NCBI GenBank assembly: GCA_023227835.1 | Contig: JALOCI010000030.1 | Coordinates: forward strand, 1 to 34,516 | Direction of reading: 5' to 3' | DNA length: 34,516 bases | Origin: Bacteroidales bacterium | Lineage (GTDB): Bacteria; Bacteroidota; Bacteroidia; Bacteroidales; UBA932 | Part shown: one piece after another, positions 17,218-24,249 of the stretch | Layout: each line of letters opens with the position of its first letter | How positions within the stretch are numbered: position 1 is the stretch's first letter | Made by a program: the position numbers and the translations under genes | The notes under the pieces: model-generated | What the model saw: the letters and a program-made list of their open reading frames with translations, nothing else | The model's database searches: none | What the model was told of the DNA's origin: nothing

Positions 17218-17640
17218 TTATTTCAGTCTCTTTTTATATTTTATAAGTTTCTCTAAATCCCCAAGATGATCGGAATTGTTTATTTCAAGTACAATAGGGT
17301 GTAATTTTCCAAATGTCTTTGATGTCTCAATCTGATTTTTATATGAGTTGTCTATGTCAAGTTCAAGTATTGCCGGACAGTCCCTGTCTCTGAAAAAGAA
17401 ACTGGTTTTGAAAAAACCATCCCATACTGATAGCCAGAAAACAGTCTTGCTTTTATAAGCAACTTTGCAGAGCCAGGCTTTCCCGTCATTATAATATCGC
17501 CATTGCGGCTGAAGGTCGTATTCGTTCTCGGTGTACCGGCTTGTAAGTTCAGTATATGCTCCGAAGCTGCGTCCAAGTACCTCTTGTAACAGTTTTTCTG
17601 TAGGCGTAACTTCAGGGTCACGCAACATTTGTCCCTCCAT
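17218..17640 (-). CDS. DUF3788 family protein
   Basis: A 140-residue soluble protein of unknown function. The N-terminal Leu-Arg-Asp-Pro-x-Val-x-Pro-Thr, the central Trp-Arg-Tyr-Tyr-Asn-Asp-Gly-Lys-Ala-Trp-Leu-Cys-Lys, and a Phe-Phe-Phe-Arg-Asp-Arg block match what I remember of DUF3788 proteins. There is no signal peptide or membrane span. It follows the KamA-type gene by 33 bases on the same strand and is probably co-transcribed. Two starts are possible: ATG 17640, or ATG 17628 (fifth residue), which has GGAGGG five bases upstream. The second has the better ribosome site, but it would trim only four residues. Confidence 0.8.
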   Translation of the reverse strand: MEGQMLRDPEVTPTEKLLQEVLGRSFGAYTELTSRYTENEYDLQPQWRYYNDGKAWLCKVAYKSKTVFWLSVWDGFFKTSFFFRDRDCPAILELDIDNSYKNQIETSKTFGKLHPIVLEINNSDHLGDLEKLIKYKKRLK

Positions 17641-17673
17641 GTTATATAGTATTAGAATCCGAATCTATTTTGT

Positions 17674-19200
17674 TTAAACAAATTTAGATTTTTTAAATAG
17701 TTCGTCAAGCTTTTCTTTTATGGATGAAGGATTTGTAACAGGCATTCCTTTTTCATTGACTTCATACTCGAGTAACTCTGCCTTTTTCATCTTTTCCAAT
17801 GTCGGGAGCTTTGTCCTGTTTGTCGTTTCTATGTGTTTCCCGTTTTTATCGACAATGATGAGTTTTGGTAAAAAGACCCCCTTTCTGCCGATAAAACGAT
17901 CCATGATACTTACTCCGTCCCTGAATTCCTCTATTGTAGCCCTGCCTAATGCCTCGTATCTGTGCAGCTCTTTGTCGTCCCAGGTATATACGGTAGCATA
18001 ACTTTCTGAAATCTTTTCATCGATTCTGGATTCAGAATTAAGTGTGTCATGTCCGGAAGGCATGAGTAAGACTTTGCCGCCGCCACCTTCTACATTCGCC
18101 GCATATCTTGGCACGGTTACACCGGACATCCATCCCTGCAGGTTTTTCATATATATTTTCCCTATCTGAATAGGTGTGATAAAATGGACGATTCCTTTTT
18201 CTTTGTGGCATTGGAGTAGATAATACGGGTGAACTCCTATCCAGAACATTCTTCTGAATGTTTCTGCAAGAGTTTTATAGTAATCGTTAACATGATTAAG
18301 TAAAACAGTCTGATTTCTTATCATAAAACCATGTTTGCGAATTTTGTCGACAGCTTGGGCTAATTCTTGTGTAATTTCATGATAATGATTTATATGTGTC
18401 ATGAAATAGACATATTTTGCAACACCTTTATTATATTTGTTTGCTGAAACCTCAATAAGGGAGAGCAGTTCATCCGTTATTGCCATTGGAAGTACAACCG
18501 GGACTCTTGTTGCTATGCGTATTACTCTAAGATGAGGAATCCTGCTTAACTCCTCCAGTATGTATCTCAGTCTTGTATGGCTTATCATAAGGGCATCCCC
18601 GCCTGTTACAAGCACTTCGTTTATATTTTTATTATAATTTATATAGAACAGGCCCTTATCTATCTCCTCTTTATTGACCTCCACCGTCCCGTCAAGAGAT
18701 TTCGCTCTTTGGCAATGTACACAATATGAGGCGCAACTGGTATTTTCCGCGACAAAAAGAGCAACCCTGTTTGGGTAACGCTGGTATACAGCCCCATAAG
18801 ACCTTGTTCCCTCGGACATTGCCCCTTCTAATCCTGTATTGGGAAAAAGTAAATTTGCAGGTGTTGGTATGCTTTGCCAGAAAATTGGATCTAAACGTTG
18901 TTCAGGTTTTTCTCCTTTTGGCATTGAGGGGTGAAATGGATCCTCTTGCATCAGGGATGCGTAATAAGGAGTAATTCTTAAAGGCTCCTTCCCCTCATTT
19001 TTCAATGAAGTTATAACTCTTTCTATTTCTGATTTCTGATAAGCATTTAACTTGATTACCCTCGATAACTCATCTATACTTCTTATAGAATTCTTAAGTT
19101 GCCATACTGGATTATTCCAATCATTTTCGTTCACATCTTTCCATAACTCAATTGTTTTGTAATTTCTTGGTTTATAGAAGATTTTGTCATTAATTTCCAT
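17674..19200 (-). CDS. KamA-family radical SAM amino acid 2,3-aminomutase-like enzyme
   Basis: A 508-residue radical SAM, PLP-dependent enzyme related to lysine 2,3-aminomutase. The cluster motif is Cys146-x3-Cys150-x2-Cys153 followed by Gln-Arg. Other landmarks are Val-Thr-Gly-Gly-Asp-Ala-Leu (188-194), Arg-Val-Pro-Val-Val-Leu-Pro, and Gly-Gly-Gly-Gly-Lys366, the PLP lysine. By alignment from memory, the two substrate-binding Asp residues of lysine aminomutase (293 and 330) are His322 and Asn359 here, with identical spacing to the PLP lysine. This argues against lysine as substrate and recalls glutamate 2,3-aminomutase, which has Lys and Asn at these places. The protein is longer than the ~416-residue enzyme at its N-terminus. 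I start at ATG 19200, as the track-length start is TTG. Confidence 0.85.
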   Translation of the reverse strand: MEINDKIFYKPRNYKTIELWKDVNENDWNNPVWQLKNSIRSIDELSRVIKLNAYQKSEIERVITSLKNEGKEPLRITPYYASLMQEDPFHPSMPKGEKPEQRLDPIFWQSIPTPANLLFPNTGLEGAMSEGTRSYGAVYQRYPNRVALFVAENTSCASYCVHCQRAKSLDGTVEVNKEEIDKGLFYINYNKNINEVLVTGGDALMISHTRLRYILEELSRIPHLRVIRIATRVPVVLPMAITDELLSLIEVSANKYNKGVAKYVYFMTHINHYHEITQELAQAVDKIRKHGFMIRNQTVLLNHVNDYYKTLAETFRRMFWIGVHPYYLLQCHKEKGIVHFITPIQIGKIYMKNLQGWMSGVTVPRYAANVEGGGGKVLLMPSGHDTLNSESRIDEKISESYATVYTWDDKELHRYEALGRATIEEFRDGVSIMDRFIGRKGVFLPKLIIVDKNGKHIETTNRTKLPTLEKMKKAELLEYEVNEKGMPVTNPSSIKEKLDELFKKSKFV

Positions 19201-19278
19201 GATATGTAAGTATTTGTTGTATAAATGGGTCAATATTTTCTTACTTTCAATAATAGTGCCGTAAAATATCTATCAATC

Positions 19279-19310
19279 ATTGAAATAACCATTTTATTTT
19301 ATTATATTTG
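19279..19310 (+). promoter_or_regulatory. Bacteroidetes-type promoter of the TonB/YfiR/histidine-kinase operon
   Basis: TATATTTG (19303-19310) is an exact -7 match, and ATTG (19279-19282) is a three-of-four -33 match with a 20-base spacer. The start codon is at 19372, leaving a leader of about 55 bases. The site lies in the divergent gap with the KamA gene. Confidence 0.7.
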
Positions 19311-19371
19311 CGTTGAGTGTGATATCATGCTCATGTGACATTAGCACCGTTTTTCATTAAATTTTATAATT

Positions 19372-21393
19372 ATGAAAAAGCTATTGTTCTCTATATTTAT
19401 TCTGCTCCTGACTTTATTTTCCGTGAATAATCTCTCTGCTCAGCAGAGAGACACACTTCAGGCAGAAGATATCCTGAAGATGTCAATTACAGACCTGATG
19501 AATGCCAAAGTCATCACAGCATCCAAGATGAGCCAGTCAATAAGGGATGTTGCTGCAAATGTCCGCATAATTACAGCCGAACAAATAAGAACCCGGGGCT
19601 ATTTTACACTTGAGGAGGCGCTTTCTGACCTGCCCGGATTTCAGTTTCGTAACATACTTGGATATAATAGCTATGTCTTTATGAGAGGGGCTCCAAGTCA
19701 AAATAATTTAATTCTTCTCTTAGTAGATGGTATTCAGATCAATGAGATTAATTCAGGAGGATTTTATGCCGGCGGGCAATTTATTCTCTCAGATGTAGAG
19801 ACTATTGAAGTGGTATATGGGCCTGCTTCGGCAATGTATGGCACAAATGCCGTTTCCGGTATTATAAATATTATTACGAAAAAGGTTCAGAAGGCGGATA
19901 AGGGACACATTTCCCTTCTCGGGGGAACTTTTAACACAGCAATGACTGATTTCAGTGTACGGGATTACTCCGTCGAAAAAAAGATGGGATTTTCAGTCTC
20001 TGGTATGTACAAAACAACAGAAAAGGCTGACCTTCGGGGAAAGGCTGGGGACAATAACTGGTCGTCACTCATGGAGAACTTTGAAAAAGATCTCTCGTTT
20101 TCAGCAAAATTCCAGTATAAAAGGTTAACGGCCGGAGTAGTATATCAGGATAAGCGTGCATCAAGATCAACATCATACAATACATTCATGACGGATTTGC
20201 TGGACAGGAACACTTCCTGGAACATCTCCCTGTTGAACAGCTATATTAAATACAAACAGGAATATGGAAGCAAATTCACTCTGAATGCAAGCGGTTACTT
20301 TAGAGATGCTACTATACGACCAAGCACGGTGGGAGATATTCGTAAGGCCACTCTGGACTATCCCGGAAGCCAGGTCCGTTATTATAGACCGAATAGTCTT
20401 GTTGGGGCGGAAGTACATCTGGATTACAAGCCTTTTGACCGGATGATTATTTCCGGAGGTTTAATCGGTGAGGCAGAAAAAGTGGCTGAGAAATTCTCAT
20501 TAAGTTATAGTAACTCTCAATATACGGAAGCAAAAACTCCAACCAGACCCAAGATGCTTTCAAATGAGCTTTTTAGCTTCTATCTTCAGGCAAATGTCAA
20601 TATTTCAAATAATTTATCATTGATTGCAGGTTTGAGAAAAGATTTTTCGAGTTATTACGGAGAGGTTCTGACACCAAGGACTGCTTTGGTGTTCAACACT
20701 GAGAAGCTATCTGCAAAGTTGATGTATAACAGGGCATTCAGGGCTCCAAAACCGTGGGACTATACTTATGGTTTGGGTAACAGTGATTTAAAACCGGAGA
20801 AGATGGAGTCAGTAGAGTTATCAATGACATATAAGCTATCTAATAATTTTTCAGCAGGTTTGTCTGTTTACAGGAATTTTATAAATGAAAAGCTTACTAA
20901 AGAGATAATAGGAACTAATGAGAGATGGATTAATGAGGATGAACTCCTGACAAAAGGAGTTGAATTATATGGTAATTATGTATTTGGAAAACTATTTTTT
21001 ACAGGAAACTATACATACAATGGCTCAACAGACCAAAATGGGGTGCAGACTCCTGAAATATCTCCGCATGTGGCAAATTTAGGAATGACATATAACTATG
21101 ATCATCATATCAGGATCAATTTAAGGGCAAACTATACAGGAAAGCGTTTAAACCACCATATAATTCCTAATACCGGAAATAGAGATATAAAAGCGGCTAC
21201 CGTGTTTAACGGATGTATCTCATATCTCAACTTTCATGGCTTTGATATACAATTTAAAGTTGAAAATATTTTTAATAAAGAGTACTATCACTCGTCAAAT
21301 CTTCCGGTAAGCCGGTTCAGACAACCGCAAAGAGGCTTAAAGCTGAGTCTTACTTACCATTTTGATAAGGTGGCAGACAAGATCTTAAAATAA
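19372..21393 (+). CDS. TonB-dependent outer-membrane receptor (CirA/BtuB-like)
   Basis: A 673-residue TonB-dependent receptor of the ordinary, non-SusC type. Signal peptide 1-23; a short N-terminal segment with Ser-Ile-Thr-Asp-Leu-Met-Asn-Ala-Lys-Val, a form I associate with receptors encoded next to YfiR genes; plug domain about 45-165 with Ile-Arg-Thr-Arg-Gly-Tyr, Leu-Pro-Gly-Phe, Val-Asp-Gly-Ile-Gln-Ile and Glu-Val-Val-Tyr-Gly-Pro-Ala-Ser-Ala-Met-Tyr-Gly; beta-barrel about 190-664 (Arg-Ala-Phe-Arg-Ala-Pro and Leu-Lys-Pro-Glu conserved). It has no carboxypeptidase-like N-terminal domain and no SusD partner. It is the first gene of a five-gene signalling operon, so it may import the signal or act as a sensor. 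The ligand is not evident. Confidence 0.92.
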   Translation: MKKLLFSIFILLLTLFSVNNLSAQQRDTLQAEDILKMSITDLMNAKVITASKMSQSIRDVAANVRIITAEQIRTRGYFTLEEALSDLPGFQFRNILGYNSYVFMRGAPSQNNLILLLVDGIQINEINSGGFYAGGQFILSDVETIEVVYGPASAMYGTNAVSGIINIITKKVQKADKGHISLLGGTFNTAMTDFSVRDYSVEKKMGFSVSGMYKTTEKADLRGKAGDNNWSSLMENFEKDLSFSAKFQYKRLTAGVVYQDKRASRSTSYNTFMTDLLDRNTSWNISLLNSYIKYKQEYGSKFTLNASGYFRDATIRPSTVGDIRKATLDYPGSQVRYYRPNSLVGAEVHLDYKPFDRMIISGGLIGEAEKVAEKFSLSYSNSQYTEAKTPTRPKMLSNELFSFYLQANVNISNNLSLIAGLRKDFSSYYGEVLTPRTALVFNTEKLSAKLMYNRAFRAPKPWDYTYGLGNSDLKPEKMESVELSMTYKLSNNFSAGLSVYRNFINEKLTKEIIGTNERWINEDELLTKGVELYGNYVFGKLFFTGNYTYNGSTDQNGVQTPEISPHVANLGMTYNYDHHIRINLRANYTGKRLNHHIIPNTGNRDIKAATVFNGCISYLNFHGFDIQFKVENIFNKEYYHSSNLPVSRFRQPQRGLKLSLTYHFDKVADKILK

Positions 21394-21399
21394 TATATT

Positions 21400-21942
21400 G
21401 TGCAAATTAACAGGTATATAAAATTATTCTGTCTTGGAATTTTGTTTTTGTCAAGAGTTGTGCTCCCCTCAAAAATGATGGGACAGGCATCGGAACATCT
21501 TATTAAAGCCGGTTTTATTGAAAAATTCACCCACTTTGTAGAATGGCCTGTGTCCACCCGAGGTGAAGACAGAACGATGAAAATATCCATTATTGGCAAA
21601 AGCAGGATTGAACCAGCTATAAGGGATATATTCGGAAAAACAAACAATCCGAATGTTTCGATTGTAAACATATCAGCTGTTCAGGAGATAGGAGACAGTA
21701 AAATTGTTTTTGTTTCGAACACTCTGAATCAGGAGCTTTTGAAAGAGGTTGTGAAATACGCAGCGGGTAAGCCGGTTATGACCATCAGTGATAGCAAGGG
21801 ATATTGTGAAAAAGGTATTCTTCTTAATATGGTTATTGTAGATAATTATGTCAGATATGAGATTAACAAGAAAGTGCTGGATCTCTCTGGTTTGAAAATG
21901 AGTAGTCTGCTTCTTAACTCAGCTATAATAATTGAAAAATGA
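21400..21942 (+). CDS. YfiR-like periplasmic signalling protein (DUF4154)
   Basis: A 180-residue exported protein of the YfiR/HmsC-like family. In Pseudomonas, YfiR holds the membrane cyclase YfiN inactive by binding its periplasmic domain. Seen here: an N-terminal hydrophobic export segment about 8-22; the family opening Ile-Lys-Ala-Gly-Phe-Ile-Glu-Lys-Phe-Thr-His-Phe-Val-Glu-Trp-Pro; Ile-Ser-Ile-Ile-Gly-Lys; Val-Phe-Val-Ser; and Met-Thr-Ile-Ser-Asp. The start is GTG: the receptor's TAA is in the same frame just two codons upstream, and no earlier start fits. Its stop overlaps the next gene's ATG by four bases (ATGA), so it is translationally coupled to the histidine kinase, its likely partner. 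Confidence 0.85.
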   Translation: MQINRYIKLFCLGILFLSRVVLPSKMMGQASEHLIKAGFIEKFTHFVEWPVSTRGEDRTMKISIIGKSRIEPAIRDIFGKTNNPNVSIVNISAVQEIGDSKIVFVSNTLNQELLKEVVKYAAGKPVMTISDSKGYCEKGILLNMVIVDNYVRYEINKKVLDLSGLKMSSLLLNSAIIIEK

Positions 21943-23774
21943 TAAAAAGGCTTATATTAAATCTCTCTATAAGGAGTAAGCTGATAGCAGTAATCCTTAT
22001 TGTTGCCCTAAGTGCAGTACTTGTTGCCTTTTTGATATTGGCAAGCAGGGAATTCAACCGAACAAGGGAAATGATGATCTCAAGCCTTGATATCAATACT
22101 AGGCTTGTTGGGGATTATTGCATAGTTCCTCTCTATTTTGGAGACAAGAAACAAGCGGTCGAGATTTTGAGCAGACTCGGAATACTGGAATCTGTAGAGG
22201 CCGGTTATATTTTTGATAAAGAGGGGGCTTTATTTGCATCATATAAAGATACATCCTTAAATGTTAAAATTGCGGCATCAGATTCTACGGGAGCAAGCTA
22301 TTACAAGAAAGGGTCCTTTCATATAACAGAACCTATATTTTTTAAAGGAGAGAGACTGGGATTTATTTATGTGAGGGCTAATTCAGATAATCTCAAAGAT
22401 TTGTTGATGAGGCTTATACTTACTCTGTGTGTGCTTCTGGTAATTGTTGTGCTGCTTTCATATTTGCTGGCCTCAAGGCTACAAAGACATATTTCCGGAC
22501 CAATCCTTAAGCTTGCAAAAACCACTTCGGAAATTTCTGAAAAACAGGATTTTAGTGTACATATAGAGCATGAAGGGGATGATGAGGTTGGTCAATTGTG
22601 TGATCAGTATAACAATCTTTTCAGACAGCTATTAACGAAACAAGAGGAAAGGGTAAAGGCTGAAATCCAGCTGAAGGAGAGTGAACGCTCTTTTCGTTAT
22701 TTATTTGAACAAAACCCGGCAATAATGTTTATATATGAACTTTCTTCTATGAGGTTTTTGAGCGTAAATGATAGAATGATAGAATATTATGGTTATTCAA
22801 AAAGTGAGATTTTAGATATGAGAGTAACCGATATTTTTGTGAGAGAAGAGAGAGCCAAAATTGATGAACTTGTTCATCAATTGATGGGGTTGTCAAGTTG
22901 CGGGGAGTACCATAATATACGTAAGGACGGTTCTATAATAACTATCAGTTTGGTATCGCATGGAGTGACTTATGATGAAAAAATAGCTCGGATATGTGTT
23001 GTGACAGACATTACGGAGTTAAAAGAGGTTGAGATAAAGATCCGGAGCATGAACGAGAATCTTGAAAAGAGAGTCGCTGAAAGAACGGCTTTACTGGAAA
23101 CCGCCAACAAAGAGCTGGAATCATTCTCATATTCTGTATCTCATGACCTGAGAGCACCATTGAGACATATTTCCGGGTATCTGGATCTCCTTATGAAAAG
23201 AAATCACGACCAGCTTGACGAAAGAGGCCGTCATTATATTGAAGCAATACTCGACTCGTCTGTTCATATGGGTAACCTGATTGATGATTTGTTGAGTTTC
23301 TCCAGAACCGGCCGTATGGAGGTTAATCCTGACTTACTGGATATGAATAAGCTTGTAAGAGATGCAATACAGCTTTTGGAACAAGAGACTAAGAATCGTC
23401 AAATAGAGTGGAAAATAGATCCTCTTCATCAAGTCAAAGGTGATTATAATATGTTGCGTCAGGTATGGGTGAACCTTATAGGAAATGCGGTCAAATACAC
23501 TAGGAAAAAAGAGAATGCAACTATAGAGATATCTTCTCAGTCCAATGACGTTGAATTTGTATTCTTCGTAAAAGATAACGGAGCCGGTTTTGATATGAGA
23601 TATGCGCAGAAACTGTTCGGAGTTTTTCAACGGTTACATTCCAGTGAGGAATTTGAAGGGACTGGTATCGGATTAGCTAATGTCAGACAGGTAATCAAAA
23701 AGCATGGAGGCAGGACATGGGCTGAGGGAGAAATTGATAATGGGGCAATATTTTATTTTACAATACCAAAATAG
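21939..23774 (+). CDS. Sensor histidine kinase with CHASE8-like periplasmic domain, HAMP and PAS
   Basis: A 611-residue membrane histidine kinase. Order: membrane span 13-35; periplasmic domain about 36-155 whose pattern (Ile-Val-Pro-Leu-Tyr-Phe-Gly-Asp-Lys, later Phe-Asp-Lys-Glu-Gly) resembles the CHASE8 domain of YfiN; second span 155-178; HAMP about 180-235; PAS about 245-360; short coiled coil; phosphoacceptor His402 in Ser-His-Asp-Leu-Arg-Ala-Pro-Leu; ATPase domain with N-box Asn512/Asn516, Asp546-Asn-Gly-Ala-Gly, and Gly574-Thr-Gly-Ile-Gly. The catalytic core belongs to the phytochrome-like class that pairs with Rcp1-type receivers. All catalytic motifs are present. It overlaps the YfiR gene and is followed by such a receiver, a direct hint of the phosphotransfer route. 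Confidence 0.93.
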   Translation: MIKRLILNLSIRSKLIAVILIVALSAVLVAFLILASREFNRTREMMISSLDINTRLVGDYCIVPLYFGDKKQAVEILSRLGILESVEAGYIFDKEGALFASYKDTSLNVKIAASDSTGASYYKKGSFHITEPIFFKGERLGFIYVRANSDNLKDLLMRLILTLCVLLVIVVLLSYLLASRLQRHISGPILKLAKTTSEISEKQDFSVHIEHEGDDEVGQLCDQYNNLFRQLLTKQEERVKAEIQLKESERSFRYLFEQNPAIMFIYELSSMRFLSVNDRMIEYYGYSKSEILDMRVTDIFVREERAKIDELVHQLMGLSSCGEYHNIRKDGSIITISLVSHGVTYDEKIARICVVTDITELKEVEIKIRSMNENLEKRVAERTALLETANKELESFSYSVSHDLRAPLRHISGYLDLLMKRNHDQLDERGRHYIEAILDSSVHMGNLIDDLLSFSRTGRMEVNPDLLDMNKLVRDAIQLLEQETKNRQIEWKIDPLHQVKGDYNMLRQVWVNLIGNAVKYTRKKENATIEISSQSNDVEFVFFVKDNGAGFDMRYAQKLFGVFQRLHSSEEFEGTGIGLANVRQVIKKHGGRTWAEGEIDNGAIFYFTIPK

Positions 23775-23780
23775 AAAGTT

Positions 23781-24239
23781 ATGCTTGAATTGAAAAAGAT
23801 TTTATTGGCTGAAGACAATCCAAAGGATGTTGAACTGACTATTGAAGCTTTATCTGACAGCAATCTGGCAAACCGGGTTGTTGTTGTCCGAGACGGAGTT
23901 GAGACTCTTGAATACCTCCGGTGTGAAGGTCAGTATTCCGGGAGGGAACCAGGCTTACCATCTGTTCTGTTGCTGGATATTAAGATGCCTCGCAAAGATG
24001 GTATAGAAGTTCTTAAAGAGATCAGGAGTGATCCAAACCTAAAATTGTTACCGGTTGTTATGTTGACATCATCCAGAGAGGATAAGGATTTACTGAACAG
24101 CTATTATTGTGGGGTAAATGCCTATGTTGTCAAACCGGTTAATTTCGGCGGTTTTATTGATGCCATAAAACAACTTGGAATATTCTGGGGGTTGATAAAC
24201 GAACTACCGCCACGTATGGGCCAGATTAAACAGGAGTAA
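23781..24239 (+). CDS. Rcp1-like single-domain response regulator
   Basis: A 152-residue receiver with no output domain, like Rcp1, the partner of the cyanobacterial phytochrome Cph1. The acidic pair Glu11-Asp12, phosphoacceptor Asp66 (Leu-Leu-Leu-Asp-Ile-Lys-Met-Pro), Thr96 and Lys118 are all present, and the C-terminal Gly-Ile-Phe-Trp extension is typical of the Rcp1 group. It starts 6 bases after the histidine kinase stop and ends 10 before the hybrid kinase. It probably receives phosphate from the kinase just upstream and passes it on or acts by protein contact. Confidence 0.93.
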   Translation: MLELKKILLAEDNPKDVELTIEALSDSNLANRVVVVRDGVETLEYLRCEGQYSGREPGLPSVLLLDIKMPRKDGIEVLKEIRSDPNLKLLPVVMLTSSREDKDLLNSYYCGVNAYVVKPVNFGGFIDAIKQLGIFWGLINELPPRMGQIKQE

Positions 24240-24249
24240 TCCGTATAAA

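Noticed and set aside
19372..21393. Second SusC-type transporter
   Set aside because: No carboxypeptidase-like N-terminal domain, no SusD neighbour, and the size of an ordinary receptor (673 residues).
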